DNA from: Agarophyton chilense
Lineage: Eukaryota; Rhodophyta; Florideophyceae; Gracilariales; Gracilariaceae
Length of the DNA: 64,000 bases
NCBI GenBank assembly: GCA_030374765.1
Contig: JARGXX010000031.1
Coordinates: 310,001-374,000, forward strand
Direction: 5' to 3'
Shown: positions 50,832 through 61,355 of the stretch, piece after piece
How the letters are laid out: each line of letters begins with the position of its first letter
Numbering within the stretch: position 1 is the first letter of the stretch
Position numbers and translations under genes: made by a program
The notes under the pieces: generated by a model
The model's database searches: none
What the model was told of the DNA's origin: nothing
What the model saw: the letters and a program-made list of their open reading frames with translations, nothing else

Positions 50832-53779
50832 TTTGAGTATGGCACGAACGGTAACGACGACCTAAGGATATCGGAGAACGGGGCTCGGGATAATAACTAC
50901 GATGAAACGTTTTGTAGAGGCTGCGAGCCTTGTACACTTTCGAGCCTTTGACGAAGGGCTTGAACGTTAGATAGTCGGTTCTTGTTGGCCTTTGTTGGTG
51001 TCACCAAGTTGGTGACGGTCGCGAATTGGACGCAACGAAGGTGCTTGTTGATCGCGCCGCGATGATGGTGGACTGGAACGGTACTTTAACAAATGGCATT
51101 GATAAAGTCGTTAAAGTTAGGAATTAGAAAGGGCAACACTGGCAGTTTGCAGTGTGACGTGAACTGTTCACCATAACTGTAAGGTGCGTTCTACAGTATT
51201 GGAGCTCGCCAAGATTGGAAAAACCTGCTGCAATACAGTAGCAGGTAGGTCTCAGTATGATGCGAGCTGTGTTTGGTATGCTTTGAGGCCTCCCTTAACC
51301 GTATAAGCTGGTGGGATCGCCAGAATTGTGCCTTCTGATCCTAGGTACACAATCTCGTGATGATGCTATCGTATTGCGCTCCCATCGCAGGAAAGATGAT
51401 ACTTTTTGACGTACTACCGACGACACCTGTACGACTGCCAATGCTACTTCTGTGAAAATAGTACTGCTTTAGTTAAAGAGGTGATTGAATGTGAAGTTGA
51501 TGATGAAGAACTCTACAGAAGGTTGGTAAAGACTACCGAAAGCCATAGATCTCTAGTGTGGCAATCTAAGTTGGAACTCTTAAAACCAATGCCTTTCGAC
51601 GTCAACAGGGAAGGTCCGACTTAAATACACAAAACCTGGGCTGCCATTGCCACGCGGAGCCAAAATAGATAGTGGCAACGATTGCAAGAGTACTTGGAAA
51701 ATTACGAGTGCTAAGGGTCCCAGAAATTATTGTAGTATACGTGGAAGACTGTATTTTCAGACGAGACTCGCCATGACTCGCCAGAGAAAAAGAGCGTGTG
51801 GAGAGTGTTTTGCGTAAGAATGCGAAAGGTCTGGCTAAAGCATGTGGAGAAGTCGACGGCTGATGAACTCGAAATCGGACACTGGGAATGGCTTTTTTTT
51901 AAACCTCTCTCATCTTTTGTACCATGAAAGTTTAGATGAGGCCGTAAAAGAAGACGAGGAGACCGGGTCACTTTGACTTCTTGAAAAGGAAAACAAGGAC
52001 GTATGCAAAAGAACCTCAAACTTTCGAAATCGAATTAAAGTGTTACGTAGTGGAATGGAAAAGCATAGTACTGGGAGTTTGCGGTCGATGTCAGGAGGAT
52101 GTTATGGTTAAACGATTTGGGCTTCTTGCAAGTACCCCCTTTGTACATACTTGTCGCGCAATCCAGTTCGTGGTATCACCCTTTGCAGACTCGATTATGT
52201 GTTGAGAAGTTTGGAAGCATTCAGAATCATTTTGAGTGAGAATTCTCCTTCTATCGGAATGCATCTTCTAGTCTAAGGTGTTTTCCATTCAGCGCTTATG
52301 CTCATGAGCGATTCTGGGACACCTCTTTGGTTCAAGAAGCTCTTTTATTTTGTGAGAATGACCTTGTAGAGCAGGAAGTTCACTACTTAAGAAGCTTTAA
52401 AAGAGTTGACAAGCTGTTGATGTCGTGAAACTGAAATGATGAGAATGGGATTACCAGCTGATGGTTTTCTGGTGCGGAGAAATGCACTCTAGAATTTTGC
52501 GTTATGTTCCTTGTTTCAGAAATACAAAAATAGCTACTTAGCTACTTCATTTAGATTACAAATAGCCTCTCAATGAAACCTAAAAATTCAAAGACTCTTG
52601 CGTGATTATTTCGAGCCATGATTGTTGCTCTTTCTCTCCGTAGTCTCAGCTCTGCGCAGTCAGACGATTTAGTTTGCGGGCATAGAAATCTCGGGGGACT
52701 GAAATCGATATGGAAAAAGCGGGAGTCCTTGTATTGAACGGATGGATTGCGGGAAATAAAAGCCACTTCGTCCCCCTATAAATAGAACTCATTCCTGGTT
52801 TGTCCCACAGCTTCTGTCTTGTACCACCTAAAGACAGAGCAACAAGCCTTCGATTTCTTTAATGAATACCGTGTGTGGCACTCATGCAATCTTCCAAGAC
52901 GAAGAGTACTATTGTTTACCAAAGTATCGAAAGTGTAGCCACTTCAGCACAAGAGCTTCTACCAATCGTGCTGGGACTGAAGCAATGGCTTTTGAACTGG
53001 AATGGTATCGCTTTAGCTAGAATATACAGATGATACACTCACTGCAAAGAAGAGAACAGCATTCAAGAATCTGGCCCCGAAATTTTCGTTCTGTGCAAAA
53101 AGTCGTTCTGTGCTGCGACTTTGGTTTTTGTAACACATGTGGAGCTTGACCATAACCTTAGGTCACGGGGATTAAAAACTCTTCGGAGGCTGGCAGCGCT
53201 CATCTTTGTTGTTGTCGTCCTTCTCTGATTCGACCTCCTGCTCAGAGGAATCAAGATTCTGCAACACTCGATCAGCTACCGAAATTTTCGATCATTGTGC
53301 AACGAGCAAACGGGCGGACGATTTTTTTGGCCAAGTAACCAAATATGTCCATGAACACTTCACTAAATACGCCTCGTCGTGGATATGATGGACAATCACC
53401 TGTGTCTCGACCATTTCCTCACCACGCAACAAATCATTTATTCGGATCAGGATGAGTGTTGCCCGACAGAATACAGTGGTGGCGCTTTCATTTACAGGAT
53501 TTCATTCTTTACGGCGATCTTGATGATCAGAAGCAAACTGACAAGAAAACGTTTCAAAGCTTTCTCATTCGAAGCCATCTTCAGCACGCTTCGGCATTTA
53601 TTCACGTACACGTCGAGGTACTCAACCAGAACAGATTTACGCAACGCTGATATGACTCGAGCCAAATTCAGGCAGCCCAAAAGGTTTACGCTCAGCCTCG
53701 CGTGCTTCGTCTGAGTTTGAGATTATTCCAAAACGGGATATGGAGGCTTAAGCCTTGGCATTGACCATCGTTATATTTT
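50832..53779. other. long unresolved intergenic region
   Basis: Nearly 3 kb with no confident gene. The best open stretches are plus 51406-51624 (72 codons, Cys/Glu-rich, 'CQCYFCENSTALVKEVIECE'), plus 51981-52205 ('KRKTRTYAKEPQTFEIELKC' and 'VCGRCQEDVMVKRFG'), plus about 52820-52945 ('LKTEQQAFDFFNEYRVWHSC') and plus 53379-53714. They lie on the same strand in changing frames, which fits a decayed gene or transposon. I do not recognise the family. The 500 bp nearest 50832 should hold the transporter promoter. Confidence 0.35.
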
Positions 53780-54390
53780 TTATTGTGCAAGAGAGTCAAT
53801 CCAGTCCTGAACAGGGTCTCCAGAAGATGGTTTTCCAGCTTCAACAAGGATATAGTTAGCTAACCTTTTCGACTTAGAACAAAAACGTTGTACCATAGAA
53901 AGCCGAAGAAGAATTGTTCACTTACCCGCTCCAGCCTTTTCCATTTCTAATGTTTGATTGGCAGCCTTTAGTTCGGCAATTTCGGCTTCCTTCTCAGCTA
54001 TTTTAGCAATATATGCCGATTCGCGGGCACTAACCTGGCTAGACTGTTGACCAGAGAGGGATAGTTAGAAGCTGTCCAAAGAAATTGCAGTAAATAGAAA
54101 AAAGCTCAATAGAAACTGGAATAAGGGTATAAACATACCACTGCGATTGCACCACTCGCAATCCCTACTATCACAGCACCCAAACGCGAAAACTGGTGAG
54201 AAGAATGGTTTAAAGAGATCCCAAAGGCAACAAATCGTCAGTTTTTCGGAGAAAGGAGATTCGAAGAGGTAAGACTCGATCTGCGCTCCATGATTCACAG
54301 ATCGTCTCATAAACTCACATGTCTCAAGCTGCCAGCCTTGGAATTAATGGAGGTAGAAGCAGCAGCTGCCATATCATGTGCCATCTGCAT
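53780..54390 (-). CDS. small four-exon gene: membrane-anchored coiled-coil protein, 100 residues
   Basis: Reconstructed from splice signals on the minus strand. Exons: 54390-54319, 54192-54139, 54043-53926 and 53838-53780. Donors are GTGAGT, GTATGT and GTAAGT; all introns (126, 95 and 87 bp) end in AG. Exon lengths sum to 303, exactly 101 codons with a TAA stop, and phases agree. An in-frame TAA just upstream of the ATG fixes the start. The protein has a short Ala/Ser-rich N-terminus, one hydrophobic stretch 'LGAVIVGIASGAIAV' (about residues 28-42), a coiled coil ('YIAKIAEKEAEIAELKAAN') and a polar tail 'GDPVQDWIDSLAQ'. An organelle membrane protein is possible. Family not recognised. It is the most intron-rich gene in the window. 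Confidence 0.65.
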
Positions 54391-54954
54391 TTTTTAAAAG
54401 AGAGTTCGACCCTCAGTGATACACAGGAATTGTGGAAGCCTCGGGATGTAGAGAAGATGTCGTACTCGTCGTTAGTCGTGGGAATGTTTGGACAGATGGT
54501 TTTTAAGATCGCACCCGGTCGATATTGGCAAGACAGCTGGCATACGCTCGAACAGCGGTAGATACTGTACAGCTTTCTAGGAAAAAATGGAGCGGGTTTG
54601 AGGGGTAATTTTTGCATTCATTTTTTTGTCCGTCGAAAAGATCCCCGTTGACAGTTGTCATAATTTGGTCCGCTAGTTTTGCTCCAACTCGTGTAGTAGA
54701 TGGCAAAATTATTGTTTGCATTGATTCTGTTGATTAAGCTTAACTATCGCCCACGAGCAGTGGACCATGAATGGTAGACCAGAAGCAGCAGTGGGTAAGG
54801 TGGGCGACATATTCGGACTCAACTTCTTGCTACAAAAGATTCCTTGAGCCTTGAAACTCTTCACGACCGAGCTAAAAGAACGGAATAACCCAACGCCCAA
54901 CAACGTCCCTGGGGACAGCACTTCTATAACCTCTTGCTCGGCTTGAGTCACAAA
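54391..54954. other. divergent spacer
   Basis: 564 bp between the four-exon gene (-) and the phosphatase (+). It should contain both promoters. Open frames here are short and on both strands; none is supported. Confidence 0.4.
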
Positions 54955-55719
54955 ATGCGCATTCTAATCATTCGACACGCTGATCCAGAATATGTCAATG
55001 ACACAATCACACCCCAAGGGAGAAAGGAAGCGTTGGCACTTGCGGAACGCCTCGCGGGCGGTCTGGAAGGGAAAATAACTCATGTCTACACAAGCCCTAA
55101 AGGTCGGGCGAAAGCAACAGCTGCTCCAGCTGAAGAGGCTCTCAACTTGACAGCTTCCGTCGAGCACTGGACCAGAGAACTATCGTATTGGCCACGGGTT
55201 CGCGGAGGAGAACGCCCGGGTGAGGGTGGCCTCGCAATGTGGGACATTTCCGCCACAGAAGTTCGCTCATCGGAAGATTTGGGATCAATATCACAGTGGG
55301 AAGCAGTTTCCGAGCTGAAGTCTGTTAAGTCCAACTTTCAGACTTTGCAAACGGAAAGTGATGCTTTCATAGCCCGCCACGGCTACGTCCGGGAGGGTCA
55401 TCACTATCGCATCGTGAAACCCAACCGAGATATCATCGCCGTGTTCTGTCATGGCGGGTTTGGTCTAACTTGGCTTTCGCACTTACTCGGACTTCCTCTC
55501 GCAATGACATGGACTTCGTTTTACCTGCCGCCTAGCTCGGTCACCACAATTCTATTCGACGAGCGCAGTCCTGACTTTGCGTACCCTCGAGCAATTGGAG
55601 TTGGAGATATAGGCCACCTCTACTCAAATAGCCTAACCCTAGCAGTGAGCAAATATGAACGTCCAAACGTGTATGGGAGATGGAAGCGGCCTAGTGGCAT
55701 AAAGGCAAACTTTTGGTGA
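54955..55719 (+). CDS. histidine phosphatase family protein (phosphoglycerate-mutase-like)
   Basis: 254 residues from the ATG at 54955. The open frame extends 7 codons upstream but only from TTG, so the ATG directly before the first strand is the natural start. Catalytic features: 'MRILIIRHADPEY' with the phospho-accepting His8 after Arg7, 'SPKGRAKATA' with the second arginine (about 51), 'TREL' with the acidic residue (about 75), and 'IAVFCHGGFGLTWLSHLLGL' with the second histidine (about 166). The first motif is RHAD rather than the commoner RHGE. It has no targeting signal and is probably a cytosolic phosphatase on a small phosphorylated metabolite; the substrate cannot be told. Confidence 0.85.
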   Translation: MRILIIRHADPEYVNDTITPQGRKEALALAERLAGGLEGKITHVYTSPKGRAKATAAPAEEALNLTASVEHWTRELSYWPRVRGGERPGEGGLAMWDISATEVRSSEDLGSISQWEAVSELKSVKSNFQTLQTESDAFIARHGYVREGHHYRIVKPNRDIIAVFCHGGFGLTWLSHLLGLPLAMTWTSFYLPPSSVTTILFDERSPDFAYPRAIGVGDIGHLYSNSLTLAVSKYERPNVYGRWKRPSGIKANFW

Positions 55720-56506
55720 TTGTAAAACAGAGTCAGCACAGCGTTTACGATGGTTTCCATTCGTGCTAAATAAAGAATGTTCTCGAATACTGACGAAAGA
55801 TGTTTCCAACGAAAAAGATTCTCGATTCTAACAAGTAGGCGAAAAAGAAATGCTCAATACCATTCCACCGAAGGTCGTTTGAAACTGCTTGCTGAAGTTC
55901 ATAGGTCTTGACTTGCCGCAAATTTCGCCTTCGACGTCCATATGAAATCATTGGGTTTCTACAGGTCATCGCGCCTCTTTGAGTCTTTTCTTCCATTAGT
56001 AATTTATTCCAGGAGTATTCCGACACAGAAGAGGATGTACGAAAGGTACATCTAATCGATTAGCCTCCCAAATTTCTGGCTGGTACATTGTACCATTTTA
56101 CCATTTTACCGCGTTTTCATTGCTTTCGATTCTCAAGTTGGTCGAGAATGATTCTTAGTCGTACGCATAGTTAAGTGAGTTCGTCATAGCATCGACTCGG
56201 GGAAATCGCTGTTACAGGTTTTCTCATGTCTGTCGATAGGATGCATTGATTTTAGTCGCGTACAGTACAATAATTGAAGATTTCTAATGTATCGTTGCAA
56301 GGTAAGTCACTGCTTCACTGAAAAAATAAAGCTATGAAGGGTAGCGATTGCTACCTTCGAAGTTCACATCCCTGTTTCCTTTTTGTTCGTTCGTTCGGTT
56401 TCCATAACATGGACACAGCGTCCGCAGATTTCGGCAATCTTGACTCAGAAGCCTTACGACCCGTGCAAATAGACTCTTCGGCGCTGCTGTTTCTTCTTTT
56501 TTCAAT
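55720..56506. other. spacer upstream of the Pus7 gene
   Basis: 787 bp between two plus-strand genes. No gene seen. A 67-codon frame at 56334-56537 overlaps the Pus7 start in another frame and could be an upstream ORF of its leader. Confidence 0.4.
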
Positions 56507-59410
56507 ATGCCAGTCACAGAAAGAGAGGTGGCAATAACCGAACGTCTCAGCCCTGCCTCATCTTTTCGCGCCGTCACAAAGCAATTCGTTGACGACTTCA
56601 TCGTCAATGAAATAAGTCAGCAAAACACCTTGCTGAAGCTTACAAGCCTTCCACGCTCCAGTGCTAAACGCCTTCGACCGAGTTCATTTGCACCATCTAG
56701 CATTCCATTTTCGGAAGTGGATACCTTCTTTCCTGCGCACAATCCTCCACCATCCATTGCGCTCTCTGCTGCAATTTCAGAAGGCCAATCCTCACATTTG
56801 TTTCCGGTTTTGACAGATAAGGAATCGAGGACCAAGGTACATGAATGGGTTCGGAATTATTTACCTTCGTTTATCGGAGACACCTTGCAAACCGATGAAG
56901 GGCAGATCATTCGCCTTCGTCTACGCTCTAAAACAAAACCGTGGAAACGTCGTCGCAAGGATGGCAACAACAGCGATTGTAAGAACCTAGATGCTACCAA
57001 AGATAATACCTATGACCCAAGAGAACAACAGAATGAATATAGTGAATCATTTCCAAGAAACTCGTTGGTGAATTTTTTCTTGTGGAAGAGAAATCGTGAT
57101 ACTACAGAAGCGTTGACAATGCTTGGAAATGCTCTATCAAGAAACGTGAAACATTTTTCATACGCAGGCACCAAGGATAAGCGTGCCGTTACCACGCAAC
57201 TTGTTCAGATACGCGGGGTACAAGAAAGGGACCTTGCGCGTGCTAATTCAAAGCTTCTTCGTCGAGATCGTAACCGTGCTTCAGTTCTTGTGGGAAATGT
57301 CTCCGTATCCAACAATTCCAAATCATCACAGCTTCGTCTAGGCGATCTGCAAGGAAATCGATTTACTCTTGTGTTACGTGACGTTGAACAAAACTGTGAC
57401 GATAGAATTCAGACAGCGATAAACAATATCATTCATGTAGGCTTCATCAATTATTTCGGTTTGCAACGGTTCGGATCGGGAGTTTCCCCGACACATGTGA
57501 CTGGATTTGCTGTTCTCAGAGGCGATTTCAAAGAAGTTTGTCGCCGAATTCTCTTACCTTTGCGCATTGGTGAGGATGACGCAAAAATGAATCCAGGTCG
57601 GAAACGTTTTGTTCGAGCTTTAGAGCAGTACGCAAGAGATGAGATTACACCAAGAGAGTTACTACCGCAGCTTGCGCCCTGGCAACGGATTGAACGGGCT
57701 GTCGTTGAATCATTGGCGAGTGATGAAAATATAGGTGTTTCAGTTCCCGACTACAGGAAAGCATTCGGAAGGTTACCGAGATTTTTACGAATGATGTATG
57801 GGCATGCTGTGCAGAGCTTTCTTTGGAATGTCATGGCGTCAGAACGGATTAGGCTCAGTAAACCAGATTTGAAGAATAACAGGCATGCTATTGAAGGTGA
57901 TTTAATCACCAAAACCGATAACCATGAAGCTGATCTATCCTTCAAAACAGAGGTGCGACAGGTCACCAAAGAAGAGGAAATGGAAAGGTCTGTTTCGGTG
58001 TACCGTGTATTGATACCTGTACTAGGGTCTGAGGTCCAATTACCCCTCGCCCCATATGCTAGAAAAGCACAAGAAATCATTGAAGCAGAGAAGCTAGATC
58101 TGAAGACGCATTCAAAATCAGAATATCAAGTGAAAGGAACTTACCGCCGCTTGCTTGCTGTGCCCAAAGATTTTGAGTGGAAGTTTGTCTCGTACAACGA
58201 CAGGTTTGATATCATAGTGCCATCGGAAGTTGACGCTCTTTTGGCTGAGCTGAGAGAAAGGAATGAGAGCAATCCAAAAATGAACGAGACCCAAAGAAAT
58301 AATCCGACAAAAGCCGATGACGAAGAAACCGTGGCAAAAGAAACTCTTTCTGCTGCCGAAAAAGATGTCCAGGCAAGGCATCATGTTGAGGAATTGATGA
58401 AGGCAAGGATGGCAAACGAGGGAAAAGCTGCTGTGACTAAATCAGTAGAAATAAGAAAGGATTCTACGATCTCGTGCGATGAAGAGCAAGGAACCGTAAG
58501 AGATGTGAACCAAGAATATCGGGCGGGGAACGAAAAGAGCTTCAAAGAATCTGAAGAAGACGTGGTCGTCAAGCAACCGGTTAGGGTTTGGGAAAACATG
58601 TATGGTGGGAATGCGCAAGACAGGGAAGAAGCTAAAGGCTTGAATACTATAGGCGATGATAGCTTTGGTCAGGATACGTGGGCCGACGACGGTGAAGAGA
58701 AAAAAGCCCCAAAACCAGATGCTGATGGATGCCTCGACGTTGAAAAGGAGGATGTCATGAAGAGAGAAACGCATGAACAGATAAAAGAAACAATTGAGAG
58801 CATAAGTGTTGAAGACGGAACGAAGAGCAAAGAGATACTCTTCGAAGCAGCTAGCAGCGCTGCCGCTGACGACAAAAAAGACCTAGAAAGCAAAAGGAAA
58901 TTTGAGAACAAAGAGGGATGCGATGATGGTGCTGGACCCTCAGAAGCACCGACCGTTCATTCTGCGGAAGAGAATGGAGGCGATGTTGCGCGTGAAGTTT
59001 CGCCAAAGGAGGACCAGAGCATCTCAGTAAAGGCCGGGACTAATGAAGACGAACCAGCAAAGGTCGTGACCATTAAAGAAGAAGGTCAAGGTATATACGT
59101 AGGGGATGCTCACTGCGATAAAAAAGAGGACGCGAAGAGTCATGACTTTCTACCTCAGCGAGAATTGAATGCAAAGGATGACAGTTGTAGTGATAGCATC
59201 GGTTCTGCTGACCCAAAGAAGGCCTGGAACAAGAGTATCGACCACGGAAAAGGGCCTCGGAGAGCCCTTGTTATTTCGTTCAGTTTGGGGTGTGCTGAAT
59301 ACGCTACTATGCTAGTGCGTGAATTGACTGGATTCGAGAGTTCCACAGCTGTTCAAAAAGCATTGCAAGAAATTGCCGAAGAAGCATCTCAAACAGATCA
59401 ACTGAACTGA
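56507..59410 (+). CDS. tRNA pseudouridine synthase, TruD/Pus7 family, with a large acidic insert
   Basis: 967 residues, one exon. Family motifs: N-terminal 'AITERLSPASSFRAVTKQFV' with 'DDFIVNEI', 'NALSRNVKHFSYAGTKDKRA' with the catalytic aspartate (about 224) and VTTQ, 'NYFGLQRFGSG' (315-325), 'GHAVQSFLWNVMASERI', 'YRRLLAVPKDFEW', and the closing strand-helix 'ALVISFSLGCAEYATMLVRE' (about 919-938). Pus7 converts uridines to pseudouridine in tRNAs, U2 snRNA and mRNAs. Unusually, about 340 Glu/Lys/Asp-rich residues (about 580-915) separate the VPKDFEW motif from the last core element, making the protein much longer than the usual 650-700. The insert is probably a disordered loop. The start ATG sits just before the first conserved block. 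Confidence 0.93.
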   Translation: MPVTEREVAITERLSPASSFRAVTKQFVDDFIVNEISQQNTLLKLTSLPRSSAKRLRPSSFAPSSIPFSEVDTFFPAHNPPPSIALSAAISEGQSSHLFPVLTDKESRTKVHEWVRNYLPSFIGDTLQTDEGQIIRLRLRSKTKPWKRRRKDGNNSDCKNLDATKDNTYDPREQQNEYSESFPRNSLVNFFLWKRNRDTTEALTMLGNALSRNVKHFSYAGTKDKRAVTTQLVQIRGVQERDLARANSKLLRRDRNRASVLVGNVSVSNNSKSSQLRLGDLQGNRFTLVLRDVEQNCDDRIQTAINNIIHVGFINYFGLQRFGSGVSPTHVTGFAVLRGDFKEVCRRILLPLRIGEDDAKMNPGRKRFVRALEQYARDEITPRELLPQLAPWQRIERAVVESLASDENIGVSVPDYRKAFGRLPRFLRMMYGHAVQSFLWNVMASERIRLSKPDLKNNRHAIEGDLITKTDNHEADLSFKTEVRQVTKEEEMERSVSVYRVLIPVLGSEVQLPLAPYARKAQEIIEAEKLDLKTHSKSEYQVKGTYRRLLAVPKDFEWKFVSYNDRFDIIVPSEVDALLAELRERNESNPKMNETQRNNPTKADDEETVAKETLSAAEKDVQARHHVEELMKARMANEGKAAVTKSVEIRKDSTISCDEEQGTVRDVNQEYRAGNEKSFKESEEDVVVKQPVRVWENMYGGNAQDREEAKGLNTIGDDSFGQDTWADDGEEKKAPKPDADGCLDVEKEDVMKRETHEQIKETIESISVEDGTKSKEILFEAASSAAADDKKDLESKRKFENKEGCDDGAGPSEAPTVHSAEENGGDVAREVSPKEDQSISVKAGTNEDEPAKVVTIKEEGQGIYVGDAHCDKKEDAKSHDFLPQRELNAKDDSCSDSIGSADPKKAWNKSIDHGKGPRRALVISFSLGCAEYATMLVRELTGFESSTAVQKALQEIAEEASQTDQLN

Positions 59411-59523
59411 TTGAGTGCCCAAGTTCTCCAAGATTAACTCTTCATTAAGGAAGACATCAGACCGCTCGCGCATGGGTTCTCGAAAAGATCTCGGACAAGC
59501 CCCCTTGATAAATAACTTTTGGT
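59411..59523. other. short convergent spacer (113 bp)
   Basis: The 3' ends of the Pus7 and HisC genes face each other; their untranslated regions must be very short or overlap. Confidence 0.5.
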
Positions 59524-60810
59524 TTACAATCGGTCCAGTTCATCCAGTGCAGAGTACATAACCTCCATCTGTTGTTCAGTCCCCATAGATACCCGCACAC
59601 AATCTGTCAAACCTGGAGTTGTGTAGTAGCGAATCAAAATACCGCGATCTTCCAATTGCTGCTTAATCTGTGCTGCCCTACGGCCGCTTCCCACTCGACA
59701 AAGAACGTAGTTAGATTGGGAGGGGTAAGGACGTAACCATTCATACTTTTCGATTCTTTTGTAAAAGATATCGCGTTGCTTGACCATGCGATCAACTTTT
59801 CCCAGCAAATCGGCCTTTTCTTTTATAGAGACTATGGCAGCAATTTGCCCGGCAACGGATACATTGTACGGTTGCTTGATCTTCCAAATATGCTTTATAA
59901 TTGATAGAGGAAATGCACCGTATCCAACCCGCATGCCAGCCAAAGCTGCCCATTTCGAAAATGTTCGCAACACGACGAGGTTTTCATATGAAGGAACCAG
60001 GTTGAAAACATTGACGTTCGCAAACTCGAAGTAGGCTTCGTCGATCACAACAACTGTCGGCAATGCAAGCAAACGCTTGACACCCTGCTCCGACAAAACG
60101 CTTCCATCTGGATTGTTCGGACTAGCAACGAAAACCATTTTTGGAGGGGAAGGCTCTTCTGCGAAAACTGTTTCGATAGCTGCTAAATCTACTTCGAAGT
60201 CAGAGCTGCGAGGGACAGTAATAATACGTGCCCCGTTCACATCAGCATCGAACTTGTACATGCCAAATGTAGGCGGGCAATTGATGATACTGTCTTGTGT
60301 GCCTGGGGTAACGAAAAGGCGAAACAGCAAGTCAATAAGCTCATCAGCGCCGGCTCCAGCCATGATATACTCTTTTGGTACATTCGTGTACTCTGAAATG
60401 GCATCTCGCAAGAAGGAGGACTCTGGATCTGGGTAGATGTGCAGATATTTGGCGTTGGCGAGGGCAGAGGCTACCGATGATGCCGGGCCGAACGGGTTTT
60501 CGTTGGCGTCAAGCTTGACAATCTCTGAGGGATGGCGACCTAGTTTTTCAGCCAGCACCTCGTACGGAAGAATGGGGCTGTATGGCGCGATTTCACGCAA
60601 CGCAGGTCGTATAGAATCTTCTGGTGAAAACGGCTTTGTTTGACGCAACATTGCTCTCACAGGAAGGCGTCGAGAAGCGCAGTTCTTCGTTGCAGCGACG
60701 AAGCGGTTATTAGGAAGGCGGAGCGGTAGGCATATCTGGAACGCAGAAACGGAGGAGATCATGGCGATGTCTGCGCGACCTCGTTTGCTAATCGACAGAC
60801 TTTGCGCCAT
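59524..60810 (-). CDS. hisC: histidinol-phosphate aminotransferase, plastid-targeted
   Basis: 428 residues, one exon, ATG at 60810. It is a class I/II PLP aminotransferase that transfers an amino group from glutamate to imidazole-acetol phosphate in histidine synthesis. Signatures: 'VKLDANENPFGP' (99-110), 'AGAGADELIDLLFR', 'SPNNPDGS' (230-237), 'VVIDEAYFEF' with the PLP-contacting Asp257 and Tyr260, and 'VLRTFSKWAALAGMRVGYG', where Lys286 forms the Schiff base. The first ~60 residues are rich in Ser, Arg and Ala with few acids and lie outside the catalytic fold, as in a plastid transit peptide; the mature enzyme probably starts near 'IRPALREIAPY'. An alternative start is Met17. No frameshift or missing catalytic residue. 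Confidence 0.95.
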   Translation of the reverse strand: MAQSLSISKRGRADIAMISSVSAFQICLPLRLPNNRFVAATKNCASRRLPVRAMLRQTKPFSPEDSIRPALREIAPYSPILPYEVLAEKLGRHPSEIVKLDANENPFGPASSVASALANAKYLHIYPDPESSFLRDAISEYTNVPKEYIMAGAGADELIDLLFRLFVTPGTQDSIINCPPTFGMYKFDADVNGARIITVPRSSDFEVDLAAIETVFAEEPSPPKMVFVASPNNPDGSVLSEQGVKRLLALPTVVVIDEAYFEFANVNVFNLVPSYENLVVLRTFSKWAALAGMRVGYGAFPLSIIKHIWKIKQPYNVSVAGQIAAIVSIKEKADLLGKVDRMVKQRDIFYKRIEKYEWLRPYPSQSNYVLCRVGSGRRAAQIKQQLEDRGILIRYYTTPGLTDCVRVSMGTEQQMEVMYSALDELDRL

Positions 60811-61355
60811 TGCAGATTCAGCAATGCACTACTGCGATCTTACGAAGGTATGTTCGAGGAAGAACCTTCAGTCTGATGCACGGCAAGGGGAGAGCAGCGC
60901 GGACACGTGTCACCTCGAAGCAACGGAGAAGCACTCTGCTGGGCAGCCACTCCACGTGTTCCACTCTGCCATCTGTTCACGCGGGCACGTGTTCAAGAGC
61001 CAGGCCAACCGGTATGCATCTGTTTTGCCCAATTAAAATGCAAGCGGCGATGTGGGAGAAAGTGAACTCGGGCAAGAAGGCAACAAGCTTGTTGGACTGC
61101 TGGAGTGTGCTGTCCTTGCTGGCCCCCGTTTCGCTCTTGCCGTGCTGGCTGCATTTGGCGCGCCCAGTCGCCGCCATCGACCATCCTCCGCTGCCATTTA
61201 ATCACTGGCGAGAATGTTCTTGCAGCCGAACTTGGTTACTAGGCACCCCTTGCTTCTCCAAACTAACCCAACTAAATCACTAACCAGGCATTTGTGTGAC
61301 AATTGCCTATCCCGTTTACAACATCTTTCTCGCTCGCACGCTTTCCCTCTAACTC
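60811..61355. other. divergent promoter region
   Basis: 545 bp between HisC (-) and IST1 (+), which would share it. Open frames on both strands overlap and are not supported. Pyrimidine-rich text (61290-61350) precedes the IST1 start. Confidence 0.4.

Noticed and set aside
54934-54954. TTG start for the histidine phosphatase
   Set aside because: Eukaryotic context; the ATG at 54955 directly precedes the first conserved strand.
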